Origin: Acinetobacter sp. TR3
GTDB lineage: Bacteria > Pseudomonadota > Gammaproteobacteria > Pseudomonadales > Moraxellaceae
NCBI RefSeq assembly: GCF_027105055.1
Contig: NZ_CP114264.1
Coordinates: forward strand, 124,001-188,000
Direction: 5' to 3'
Length of the DNA stretch: 64,000 bases
Positions within the stretch are counted from its first letter, which is position 1, and the number at the start of each line of letters is the position of its first letter. The notes beneath the pieces were generated by a model, which saw only the letters and a list, made by a program, of their open reading frames with translations, ran no database searches and was not told the DNA's origin. Shown here piece by piece: positions 19,559-28,175 of this stretch. The position numbers and the translations under genes are program-made.

Positions 19559-20479
19559 ATGACTCAGTTAAGTAGATACCAAAAATGGGCATTTGTACTG
19601 CCATTGATAGCAGTCTTAATTTGGTCGTTAAATATTGCAGTGACTCGTTATGTTGCGGACTATATTTCACCCGTCAGTATTAGTTTTTATCGCTGGTTTG
19701 TTGCCTTTCTCATTTTGACACCATTTATGTTGCCTAAAGTATGGAAACAGCGAGCTTTGATTCGCCCATATATTCCTAAATTAGCAGTTCTGAGCGCTTT
19801 TGGAATGGTGTTGTATCAAGGGCTTTCTTATACAGCAGCACATTATACCACTGCAACAAATATGGGTATTGTAAATGCCTTTGTTCCAGTTTTTACCATT
19901 TTTATCTCTTATATTATTTTAAAAGATAAACCAAATCGATTTGCAATCTTTGGCAGTTTCTTATCATTTTGCGGCCTACTTTATGTGATGAGCCAAGGGC
20001 ATTTCTCTCGCTTATTTGATCAAGGAGGCCATTGGGGAGATGCTGTCATGGTCTTGGCTGTAGGCTTTTATGCATTTTATGGCGTCTTTCTAAAAAAATG
20101 GCAAGTACAATTGCCATTGATGACCAGTCTCTATACCCAAATCGCCTTTGCATTGCTATACCATCTTCCATTTCTACTTTGGTTGGGCTTAGATGCAATT
20201 AATGTAAATAATGCAGCAAGTGTATTGTATGCAGGCGTGTTTCCATCGCTGATTGCACCTTTATTATGGATGGTTGCTGTTCAATCCATTGGTCCAAACC
20301 GTACTAGTATTTTTATGAATTTGATGCCTGTATTTACTGCAATTATTGCAAGTGTATGGCTATCTGAGCATTGGACGATCTACCATACCTTAGGCGGTGT
20401 GACGATTTTGGTCGGTATCATTTTAGCGCAAAAGAAAACGGAGAAAGCACCTGTAGAATGGATTGAAAGCTCCACTTAA
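19559..20479 (+). CDS. EamA/DMT-family exporter
   Basis: This inner-membrane drug/metabolite transporter has about ten transmembrane helices in two EamA repeats (about residues 10-140 and 155-295). The ATG at 19559 is preferred over the GTG at 19547. Substrate unknown; amino acid or metabolite export is typical. It is transcribed away from the AraC-family gene. Confidence 0.9.
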   Translation: MTQLSRYQKWAFVLPLIAVLIWSLNIAVTRYVADYISPVSISFYRWFVAFLILTPFMLPKVWKQRALIRPYIPKLAVLSAFGMVLYQGLSYTAAHYTTATNMGIVNAFVPVFTIFISYIILKDKPNRFAIFGSFLSFCGLLYVMSQGHFSRLFDQGGHWGDAVMVLAVGFYAFYGVFLKKWQVQLPLMTSLYTQIAFALLYHLPFLLWLGLDAINVNNAASVLYAGVFPSLIAPLLWMVAVQSIGPNRTSIFMNLMPVFTAIIASVWLSEHWTIYHTLGGVTILVGIILAQKKTEKAPVEWIESST

Positions 20480-20713
20480 ATATGAAATGATGGTATAAAA
20501 TTGTTTGAAATAGCGACAAACACATCAAAATTTTTATTTAATGAAGATTCTTTCTATATGATTTTCAAATATATTTTAGATATTTATCAAGTTTGTGATC
20601 AAAAAAATTTCAATAAAAATAGAAATATAATTTTATTGAAATTTTAAAACTGACAAAAATGGTACGCTTTTCACATTTTTTGTTAGAGAAATAATATATT
20701 TGTATAAATCAAA

Positions 20714-20853
20714 TGATTGATCCATAATAGCTTTCAGAGTAGCTAGATTCATTTTTAATGATGAATATACTCAACCAATTTGCAGACCCTCTGGATGTGA
20801 TTATACACATCCTTTTTATGCTCAGTTATCCCTATATAACTGAGCTTTTTTTT
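20714..20853 (+). ncRNA. Candidate small RNA between the EamA gene and tsaC
   Basis: TTGTTA (20680-20685), a 17-base spacer and TATAAA (20703-20708) form a good sigma-70 promoter. The predicted ~140-nt transcript ends in two successive hairpins: GGATGTG/CACATCC followed by TTTT, then the perfect 10-bp stem GCTCAGTTAT/ATAACTGAGC followed by eight T residues. The nearest plus-strand gene ends 340 bp upstream. No homologue is recognised. Confidence 0.4.
20820..20853 (+). terminator. Strong intrinsic terminator
   Basis: Perfect 10-bp stem with a 6-base loop (CCCTAT) and eight T residues. It may also act in reverse for tsaC, where an A/T-rich upstream side is weaker. Confidence 0.85.
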
Positions 20854-20870
20854 GTCCGCTATTTACATAA

Positions 20871-21440
20871 TCAAGCGCGAATGATTTCACCAGTTAAAGC
20901 GTTGAGAATTCGACTAGGTTCTTGGCTAAGTCCTAAATCACCCTCTAAATAATTCAGGGATGGACCAAAATAACCTTGAGCTTGTTCTAAATTTTGTGCT
21001 GGATTTAGTCCCGCGGGATTGGCACTGGTCGATACAATAAAGCCGCCAAAAGCATTACAGAGTTCGACGCACAAAGGATGCGTGGTTACACGTACAGCAA
21101 CCAATGGATGTTGACCTTTAATCCAAGTAGGAATGTGCTCATCAGCGGGGAGTAACCACGTAGTTGCTCTTTCAGTTGCTACACGATCCGTCCAACTATC
21201 AATCACTTGCTTACGTATCTTTGGGGCTAAGCTTCGTAACAAATGCTCAACTTGCCCTAAGTGACCTGCTAATAAAATGACTCCTTTTTCAATTGGGCGA
21301 TGTTTTAGCTCAAGAATGTTTTGAAAAGCTTGTTGATTGAATGGATCGCAGCCTAAGCCCCAAACTGCTTCTGTTGGATAAGCAAGAACTTGTCCTTGCT
21401 TCAAAAGCTGTGCTGCTTCCGAAATTGATGAGGTAATCAT
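20871..21440 (-). CDS. tsaC: Threonylcarbamoyl-AMP synthase
   Basis: This YrdC/Sua5-fold enzyme makes threonylcarbamoyl-AMP from threonine, bicarbonate and ATP for the t6A37 modification of ANN-decoding tRNAs. The 189-residue length matches the short TsaC type. Family stretches are AYPTEAVWGLGCDP (residues 20-33), KHRPIEKG and STSANPAG. It forms a minus-strand cluster with dprA and the LysM gene, an arrangement common in gammaproteobacteria. Confidence 0.93.
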   Translation of the reverse strand: MITSSISEAAQLLKQGQVLAYPTEAVWGLGCDPFNQQAFQNILELKHRPIEKGVILLAGHLGQVEHLLRSLAPKIRKQVIDSWTDRVATERATTWLLPADEHIPTWIKGQHPLVAVRVTTHPLCVELCNAFGGFIVSTSANPAGLNPAQNLEQAQGYFGPSLNYLEGDLGLSQEPSRILNALTGEIIRA

Positions 21441-21472
21441 GGGATTATATTTAGCGACAAAGATAGGTTATT

Positions 21473-22603
21473 TTAATGAATTGGACGACAACGTAAATAG
21501 CGACCGCCCTGTTGTATACAGAAACCGAGTAATTCTAATTCCATTAATTGGGCTGTGAGTTCTGCAATCGGAATTGGATGACGTTGAGAAAGTTCATCCA
21601 AGTCTTGTCCAACCCAGTCAAGACTTTGATAAAGAGCAATCAAATGTGTTGGTAAGCTTGGCGTGATGGTTACAGGTTCTTCGGAAATTTGTTGTTGTAC
21701 TTGCCATTGTGTAGGTAAAGCTAAGTCTTCAATGACTTGTTCAGGATGATCGACCAAGGTTGCACCTTCACGAATTAATTGATGACAGCCTTGATGATGC
21801 TCACTATAAATGTGCCCTGGAATAGCAAATACCATTTTTCCTTGATTTGCTGCCTCATTTGCAGTTATGAGTGAGCCACTCTTTAATGCCGCTTCTACAA
21901 CCACCACACCAAGACTTAAACCACTAACAATACGATTACGACGTGGAAAATGCTGTTGCAAAGGCATTGTCGTCGGGAGAAACTCGGTGACAATCGCACC
22001 TGATTGAGTAATCTGTTGTGCAAGTTTGATGTTCTGCGAAGGATAAACTGTATCTAAGCCTGTTCCTGTCACAGCGATTGTTCGATGATGGGCTAAGCCA
22101 CCACGATGGGCTGCTTCATCAATTCCATGCGCTAAACCACTGCTGATGTAAAATCCTTTTTCACTTAAATAATAAGCAAAATCATAGGCAACCTGTCTCC
22201 CGTGAGGACTCGGTTTACGACTGCCAACCATGGAAATTTGGGGTTGTAATAATGCTTGAGCTTGACCTTGACCAAATAAAATTGGAGGATGATCTGAATA
22301 AGGTAAAAGTTGAGTAGGGTAGTCGATATCTTCAGGGGTTAAAATAAAATCAGTATGCTGACAAATCAATTGAACCATGTGGTCAAATTGCTGTTTCCCA
22401 TGTGGGGTTTGGAATTCTTCTAGACGTTTTAAATGATTTTTGTGTAAACCGAGCTGTTGCCATTCAGAAAGGCGATGTGTTTGGACTGCTTCCGTACAAC
22501 TACCGAAATAGTTTCGAATTTTTTGAAAACTAGAAAGGGAGTGTTGAACCAAGTACCACACCAACACAGTATGATAATGATGGGGCGATAGCTGATTCAA
22601 CAT
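21473..22603 (-). CDS. dprA: DNA-processing protein DprA
   Basis: DprA loads RecA on incoming single-stranded DNA in natural transformation. It is 376 residues long. The Rossmann-like core carries MVGSRKPSPHGRQVAYDFA and SGLAHGIDEAAHRGGL. A C-terminal winged-helix (DML1-like) follows a linker after about residue 300. It is 13 bases downstream of the LysM gene, so the two are co-transcribed. Presence fits a competent Acinetobacter. Confidence 0.95.
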   Translation of the reverse strand: MLNQLSPHHYHTVLVWYLVQHSLSSFQKIRNYFGSCTEAVQTHRLSEWQQLGLHKNHLKRLEEFQTPHGKQQFDHMVQLICQHTDFILTPEDIDYPTQLLPYSDHPPILFGQGQAQALLQPQISMVGSRKPSPHGRQVAYDFAYYLSEKGFYISSGLAHGIDEAAHRGGLAHHRTIAVTGTGLDTVYPSQNIKLAQQITQSGAIVTEFLPTTMPLQQHFPRRNRIVSGLSLGVVVVEAALKSGSLITANEAANQGKMVFAIPGHIYSEHHQGCHQLIREGATLVDHPEQVIEDLALPTQWQVQQQISEEPVTITPSLPTHLIALYQSLDWVGQDLDELSQRHPIPIAELTAQLMELELLGFCIQQGGRYLRCRPIH

Positions 22604-22616
22604 TTCTAATTAGAGC

Positions 22617-23774
22617 TTAGTTATCAAGACGAGGTGGCTTGATATTTGAACCAAGTTTAATTGGTAATTCGCTCTCTAATACATAAGCGTAACTGATGCG
22701 GTCAAAACTCTTGAAGATCATGATGCTACCAACATATTGCCCTGGTAATTTCACATTTTCTTTGGTTTTTGGATCACGTACAGTTTCGCCATCTTGGTAA
22801 GCACTAAAGACTTGTCCGATTTCAATCCCATCCGTTGTACCACGATCAACGGTGACAACACCATTTTTTGCTGCTGTACCCAGAGATCCCATCACGCGGA
22901 TGACTTTACCACCATCTTTCACCTGATTTGGTTCAGTTGGATAGAATAAAGTAGGTAACATCGCATCTTGTTCAAGCATGATGCGGTCGCCACGACGTAC
23001 TTCACCATTATAACTATCAGTTAATTCAAAGGTGGTAATGTCTTTTTCATTGGTAATCGCAACACCAGAAGCGACTTGCGTGAGCTCAACACCTAGATTC
23101 TGTTTCTTCCCTTTTTCATCAAGCACGATATACGGTTCGCCTTCACGGTATACGCCATAACGTTGACCATTTTCGATACCTTGACCACGAACATAAATGT
23201 TCTGACCTTTACCAGCCAACACACGATTATCTGCTGTACCCAATACATATGGGGTATTTGCAATCGCATTCGCTGGAAGAATAGAGGTACGTTCTAACCA
23301 TTGTTGAATATGTGCCAGTGGAATTACAGGAACACTATTATTGAGCGCCTCAATACGAACTTTTGGACGTAAAGTAGATCCACTGCCAGAGTAACGGCGA
23401 ATGATACCATCACAACCATCGCCTTCATCTTTACCAATGAGTGGCTTACCGTTCAAACTACAAAGTAGTAAGCGATCACTAGGATAAATCCAATGTGGAT
23501 TCTTGACATGTTTATTGCTTGCCCAAATTTCAGGCCAGCGCCAAGGCTTGCTTAAAAATTTGCCTGAAATATCCCAAAGCGTATCCCCTTTTTTCACCAC
23601 ATAGACATGTGGTGCACCCGCTTTTACGGATGGTGGGTTTGCATTAGGGCTTGCCGCATGAGTAAGGTTTATGCTCATGCCTAATCCTGCACAAATTGCA
23701 GCAGCAATCAGTTGTTTTTTTAACCCCAAGGCATGAAATGATGGTATGCCGTTTAAAACCTTTTTCATTATCAT
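22617..23774 (-). CDS. Secreted LysM-domain protein
   Basis: The protein has 385 residues (or 383 from the second ATG at 23768). A signal peptide ends near THAAS. A LysM peptidoglycan-binding domain follows at about residues 52-105 (HVYVVKKGDTLWDISGKFL...HWIYPSDRLLL). The remaining 270 residues have no catalytic motif I recognise. It probably binds the cell wall and may act in envelope maintenance. Divergent from def. Confidence 0.88.
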   Translation of the reverse strand: MIMKKVLNGIPSFHALGLKKQLIAAAICAGLGMSINLTHAASPNANPPSVKAGAPHVYVVKKGDTLWDISGKFLSKPWRWPEIWASNKHVKNPHWIYPSDRLLLCSLNGKPLIGKDEGDGCDGIIRRYSGSGSTLRPKVRIEALNNSVPVIPLAHIQQWLERTSILPANAIANTPYVLGTADNRVLAGKGQNIYVRGQGIENGQRYGVYREGEPYIVLDEKGKKQNLGVELTQVASGVAITNEKDITTFELTDSYNGEVRRGDRIMLEQDAMLPTLFYPTEPNQVKDGGKVIRVMGSLGTAAKNGVVTVDRGTTDGIEIGQVFSAYQDGETVRDPKTKENVKLPGQYVGSIMIFKSFDRISYAYVLESELPIKLGSNIKPPRLDN

Positions 23775-23888
23775 AATTCCTAAAAATTATGTGTGTAGTT
23801 GCGTTATAATAACGACCTTACACACAATTTTTTGATCAAGCATTCCCTTCAGTTGGTTTTCTGATCAATGGCATAAATGAGGAACGGT

Positions 23889-24419
23889 ATGGCCTTATTA
23901 CCTATTTTAAGTTTTCCTGATCCCCGTCTTCGAACCATTGCTAAGCCAGTCGAAGAAGTCACTGATGATATTCGTCAGCTTGCAGCAGATATGTTTGAAA
24001 CCATGTACGAGGCACCGGGTATAGGTTTAGCGGCATCTCAGGTTGATCATCATATTCAGCTTATTGTTATGGACATCTCTGAAGAGAAAAACCAACCGAT
24101 GGTGTTCATTAACCCCAAAGTCACTCCACTGACCGTAGAGACGCAGCCGTACGAAGAAGGCTGTCTCTCTGTGCCTCAAATATACGATAAAGTTGCGCGT
24201 CCGTCACGTGTAAAAATCGAGGCAATTAACCTTGAAGGTCAACCATTTGAATTAGAAGCTGACGAACTTCTCGCAGTTTGTATCCAACATGAAATGGATC
24301 ACTTAAATGGAAAACTGTTTGTAGACTATTTATCACCATTAAAACGTCAACGTGCACGTGAGAAAGTTGAGAAAATTGTGCGTCAACGCGATAAAGAAAA
24401 AGTTGCGGTTAAACGTTAA
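23889..24419 (+). CDS. def: Peptide deformylase
   Basis: This enzyme removes the N-formyl group from nascent proteins. The ATG at 23889 follows TGAGGAAC and gives 176 residues. The three motifs are [15 protein letters not shown] (metal Cys) and [12 protein letters not shown] (HExxH metal His pair). Divergent from the LysM gene; fmt is not next to it in this window. Confidence 0.96.
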   Translation: MALLPILSFPDPRLRTIAKPVEEVTDDIRQLAADMFETMYEAPGIGLAASQVDHHIQLIVMDISEEKNQPMVFINPKVTPLTVETQPYEEGCLSVPQIYDKVARPSRVKIEAINLEGQPFELEADELLAVCIQHEMDHLNGKLFVDYLSPLKRQRAREKVEKIVRQRDKEKVAVKR

Positions 24420-24442
24420 GAAATTATATTAGGTCTGTTTAA

Positions 24443-24880
24443 ATGCCTTTATTGCTTCGTAGTGGTTTAATGCTTGCATTCACCGCAGTCTGTTTACAGA
24501 TTGCGGTGTTTTTGCAGCCACTGCTCCCGAAGCAATATCAGATTGCACCTGTCTGTGAAACGATTACCCAAGCGTTATTGTTGCCTAAATTAAAATCTGA
24601 ACAGCAGTCTGTATCGCACAATATGCATCATCATTCACATCAGCTTGAACAACATCAAAGCTTGATGTCGAAACATGACCATCACGATCCAAATCACCAG
24701 TGTCAATACTGTACGGTGTATGCCAATTTGGTATTACCGCCTGAATTCGGCGTGAAAGAGGTTTTAGTTCGAATCCAAATCCGTTTAGTCGCGTATCAAC
24801 AGGCATTTAAGCATGTTTATTTTGCACTGCAACGGCTGTTTTTATTGCCTCAAGGGCGAGCCCCGCCACTCTTTGCATAA
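24443..24880 (+). CDS. DUF2946-type copper-associated protein
   Basis: The 145-residue protein has an N-terminal hydrophobic helix (GLMLAFTAVCLQIAVFLQPLL). The centre is rich in His (MHHHSHQLEQHQ, HDHHDPNHQCQYC) with a CxxC pair. The C-terminus is the typical QGRAPP of DUF2946 proteins. This family is often found with the TonB-dependent copper receptor, which is the next gene here. A role in periplasmic copper binding is inference. Confidence 0.75.
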   Translation: MPLLLRSGLMLAFTAVCLQIAVFLQPLLPKQYQIAPVCETITQALLLPKLKSEQQSVSHNMHHHSHQLEQHQSLMSKHDHHDPNHQCQYCTVYANLVLPPEFGVKEVLVRIQIRLVAYQQAFKHVYFALQRLFLLPQGRAPPLFA

Positions 24881-24953
24881 ATTAAAACGTCAATTTTATT
24901 AGGGTTTTCAAAACTCTAGCCTAGTTTTACTTATGTTTTAAGAGAGACCAATC

Positions 24954-27053
24954 ATGGCTCAAACTAAATTTTTATTACAGCCGCTGACGGTTGCGATCTT
25001 GGCTGCTTCAAATACCACACTCTTGTGGGCAAATACGGACATTCAGTCAGAACAACGTACACCTGTTGTCTTAGCACCGATTGTTGTTACGGCACAACAA
25101 CCAAATGATGCAAATGGTTTGATTGTGCATAGTGATCCTAAACAGCCGATTCAGCCTGTTCCTGCTTCGGATGGTGCTGCATATTTGAAAACTATTCCTG
25201 GTTTTAGCAGTATAGGCAGTGGGGGAACGAATGGTGATATCAGCTTTAGAGGAATGTTTGGTTCACGAATTAAAGTATTGAATGACGGTTCTGAGGAACT
25301 GGGTGCATGTCCAGCGCGTATGGATAATCCAACCTCATATATTTCGCCTGAGAGTTTTGATCGTATTACCGTGATTAAAGGACCTCAAACCGTTCGCTAT
25401 CCAACACCAGGTTCTGCAGCAACAGTTTTATTTGAAAGAGATCCAGTGAAATTCGATCAAAATCAAAACTATAAAGGTCAAGCGAGTGTGGTTGCAGGCT
25501 CATACGGTCGATTAGATCATAATGTAGATGCGGCGATTGGCAATGACACTGCTTATGCACGTATTAATGCGAACCGTTCTGTCGCCAATGACTATCAAGA
25601 TGGTGATGGTAAGGATGTTCATTCAAATTGGGAGCGTTGGGGTGCTGATCTTGCCTTAGGATGGACACCAACTGAAAACACGTGGATTGAATTGCAGGGT
25701 GGAAAAGGCGATGGTGAGTCGGCTTATGCGGGGCGTTCACTTGATGGATCGCAATTTAAACGTGAAAGTCTCGGACTACATCTAGAACAACGCAATATTA
25801 GTGAGGTGATTAAAAAAATCGAAGCACAAGTCGATTATAGTTTTAATGATCACATTATGGATAATTTCAGTTTGAGAGATGTGCCAGCAGATGGTATGCC
25901 TATGGCAATGGACGTCACTCGCCGTACGCTTAATGCAAGAGCAGCGATCACGACAGAGTGGGATAAAATCAGTCTCATTTCAGGACTTGATTCTCAGCAC
26001 AATAAACAAGCGGGCAATATGTACATGCGTGGTGATTTGCCGCCAGCAATGGATGAGACACTCAGTTTTCAAAGTTATGGTGCATTTACTGAAGCAACCA
26101 TTCCTGTAAATGATAATAATAAAGTGATTACAGGCGCTCGTATTGACCATGTGGAAATTGAAAATCTAGCGAGCAATAAATCGCGTAAGAATACTGTACC
26201 TAGTGGTTTTATTCGCCTAGAAAATCTCATGCCGCAACATGATTTGAAAAGCTATATTGGTTTAGGCTATGTAGAGCGTACGCCTGATTTCTGGGAAATT
26301 TATCGGACAGTATTACCATCGACAAACATGGGTATGGATGACATGAATGGTCATGGCGGTCATGGCGGTCATGGCAATATGCCAATGCCGAGTGCAACCA
26401 GAACAATGGATGACTTGGAATATCTAGACAATGAAAAAACGCTCCAACTTGATTTGGGTTATCAACTTGATCATGGGAAATACAATAGCTGGGCATCTGC
26501 TTATGTTGGTGTGATTAAAGACTTTATGTTGATCAGCTATGATGATCCTGATAATGAGATGCTTACCCCGAAAATTCGTAATGTAGATGCCACGATTGCA
26601 GGTGCAGAATTAGGTGTAGGCTATAAATTTACAGATCAAATCCAAACCGATGTGAGTGCAATGTATGCGTGGGGAGAAAATACCACGGACAATAAGCCAT
26701 TACCGCAAATTGCACCTTTGGAAGCACGCTTGAACTTGCGTTATGTCGCTGATAATTATTCTTTAGGTATCTTATGGCGCGTTGTTGCGAAACAAGATCG
26801 TATTAGCAAGAACGAAGGAAATATAGTTGGCTATGATATGGGGGAAAGTAAGGCTTTTAACACGCTGTCTTTAAATGGTGCCTATAAACTAACTCAAAAT
26901 GTTGAGTTATCGGTCGGGATAGATAACATCCTTGATGAGACCTATGCTGAACACTTAAATAAAGGTGGCGCTGCAACAGGTTTTTATCCTGCTGATACTC
27001 AATATAACAATATTGGTCGAAACTATTGGACTCGAATCAGTATGAAATTCTAA
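24954..27053 (+). CDS. TonB-dependent copper receptor (OprC/NosA type)
   Basis: This outer-membrane receptor has 699 residues. The signal peptide ends near TLLWA. The plug domain (VVLAPIVVTAQQ TonB-box region, then RITVIKGPQTVRYP) is followed by a 22-strand barrel ending in Phe (ISMKF). The segment ACPARMDNPTSYISPESFD is characteristic of the copper receptor subfamily. An extracellular-type loop at about residues 462-480 is rich in Met, His and Gly (MGMDDMNGHGGHGGHG), suited to Cu binding. Located 73 bases after the DUF2946 gene. Confidence 0.88.
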   Translation: MAQTKFLLQPLTVAILAASNTTLLWANTDIQSEQRTPVVLAPIVVTAQQPNDANGLIVHSDPKQPIQPVPASDGAAYLKTIPGFSSIGSGGTNGDISFRGMFGSRIKVLNDGSEELGACPARMDNPTSYISPESFDRITVIKGPQTVRYPTPGSAATVLFERDPVKFDQNQNYKGQASVVAGSYGRLDHNVDAAIGNDTAYARINANRSVANDYQDGDGKDVHSNWERWGADLALGWTPTENTWIELQGGKGDGESAYAGRSLDGSQFKRESLGLHLEQRNISEVIKKIEAQVDYSFNDHIMDNFSLRDVPADGMPMAMDVTRRTLNARAAITTEWDKISLISGLDSQHNKQAGNMYMRGDLPPAMDETLSFQSYGAFTEATIPVNDNNKVITGARIDHVEIENLASNKSRKNTVPSGFIRLENLMPQHDLKSYIGLGYVERTPDFWEIYRTVLPSTNMGMDDMNGHGGHGGHGNMPMPSATRTMDDLEYLDNEKTLQLDLGYQLDHGKYNSWASAYVGVIKDFMLISYDDPDNEMLTPKIRNVDATIAGAELGVGYKFTDQIQTDVSAMYAWGENTTDNKPLPQIAPLEARLNLRYVADNYSLGILWRVVAKQDRISKNEGNIVGYDMGESKAFNTLSLNGAYKLTQNVELSVGIDNILDETYAEHLNKGGAATGFYPADTQYNNIGRNYWTRISMKF

Positions 27054-27061
27054 GCTATAAA

Positions 27062-27092
27062 AAAACAAGGTGGGTTTTCCACCTTGTTTTTA
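27062..27092. terminator. Bidirectional terminator after the copper receptor gene
   Basis: AACAAGGTGG, a 5-base loop and the perfect complement are flanked by A-run and T-run. It serves the receptor gene and the convergent gene at 27101. Confidence 0.88.
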
Positions 27093-27100
27093 TTTTTAAG

Positions 27101-27862
27101 TTAAGCCAAACAGTCTTGCTTAGGCATCAAACTATCGCAATACAATGGATTTAATGCACACTGCAAATCATCAATTTGTTCTTGAGTTACATAGTTTTTT
27201 GCGATGAGATATTCTGCGACGCGATCATCACGTAAACTTAAGAAAGCAGCGTCATACACACCTAAATCTACAAATAAAGCCGCTGTTTCCAAGCTATTGA
27301 AATGATCTAAAAATACATCGTTTTCATGCATCAAAAAAATGTGTGTCAGTTCTGCATTGGCATCTACGTTTAAACGCTGTGCTAATTGCTCTGGGCGAGT
27401 TTTAATAAATAATAAATCTGATAGTTCATCGAACTGACTTTTATCCAGTTGATTTTCGCCATCTTTGACATGACCTAACCATGCTTTAAAGACCAACACG
27501 GCACCACCACGAAGTAGCATACTCCACATTTGATGACGTGTTTCATGATCTAAATGAGCGGATTCTGTTTCTAATACATCCAAGAATTTTTGTTCTTGCA
27601 ACGCTAGTTTTTCAAATAGTCCTAGACCTTGTGGCTGATAAGCTGATGGTGCAAATACATCAAAATTCAGCTCATGGAATACATTGAGGGCAAGGGGGAC
27701 GGCTGCTTGATAAAGTGTATTCAATGCTTTTAGATGAGTATCATCTAAGTTGCTCTGTACAAAAATATCCTGCCAGTTGAGCTCTGGTAATAATGCATTT
27801 GCACTGTATTGGCGATAAAACTGTAACTCGTTATGTTCTGAAGTGGCTTGATTGCTATTCAT
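27101..27862 (-). CDS. Conserved hypothetical protein of unknown function
   Basis: About 253 residues from the ATG at 27862, chosen because AAAGGA lies at proper distance; an ATG two codons earlier is too close to it. The protein is soluble, acidic and mostly helical, without signal peptide or recognised domain. It ends in a Cys-containing tail (DSLMPKQDCLA). Confidence 0.65.
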   Translation of the reverse strand: MNSNQATSEHNELQFYRQYSANALLPELNWQDIFVQSNLDDTHLKALNTLYQAAVPLALNVFHELNFDVFAPSAYQPQGLGLFEKLALQEQKFLDVLETESAHLDHETRHQMWSMLLRGGAVLVFKAWLGHVKDGENQLDKSQFDELSDLLFIKTRPEQLAQRLNVDANAELTHIFLMHENDVFLDHFNSLETAALFVDLGVYDAAFLSLRDDRVAEYLIAKNYVTQEQIDDLQCALNPLYCDSLMPKQDCLA

Positions 27863-28175
27863 GATCATGTCCTTTATGGCGATTGTGTTAGAAACCTAAA
27901 ACAGCAAAGACATAGGTTCCTATCATTTTGATCAATTTATGCGTTATTCAGAAAACAACTAGAATACGACTAAAGTTGTAGATGTGGTTTTTGTGGTAGT
28001 ATTCATTAATAAAAACAATATCTTAATTAATTGTAAGTAAGTGTACAAACGTTCACTAGTGTAAGTGAACGTTTTTGCCATAGCCAATAAGCTTTTGAGC
28101 ACTTTGGTCAATTTTTTGTCATTTCAGCACTCTTTTTTTGATGGTTTTTGCCTATGTTTCAAAATATTTTGCCAT
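27863..28175. other. Intergenic region with an orphan terminator
   Basis: Upstream of the 27101 gene this holds its promoter region. Towards 28175 it holds a strong plus-strand terminator (listed) not preceded by any plus-strand gene. No convincing ORF. Confidence 0.5.
28047..28076 (+). terminator. Orphan intrinsic terminator
   Basis: AAACGTTCACT and its perfect complement flank a 6-base loop (AGTGTA), followed by TTT on the plus strand. No plus-strand gene ends here; the nearest genes are both minus. It may also slow minus-strand read-through out of the hybrid-kinase gene. Confidence 0.7.

Larger units (their letters stand above)
20480..20870. other. 391-bp intergenic region with promoter-like and terminator signals
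   Basis: Very AT-rich. It contains a promoter-like pair at 20680-20708 and two tandem hairpins with T-runs ending at 20853 (listed separately). A short ORF through the hairpins is judged spurious. Confidence 0.6.

Noticed and set aside
20758..20952. 64-codon plus-strand ORF
   Set aside because: It runs through two terminator hairpins and into the end of tsaC, and has no ribosome site.
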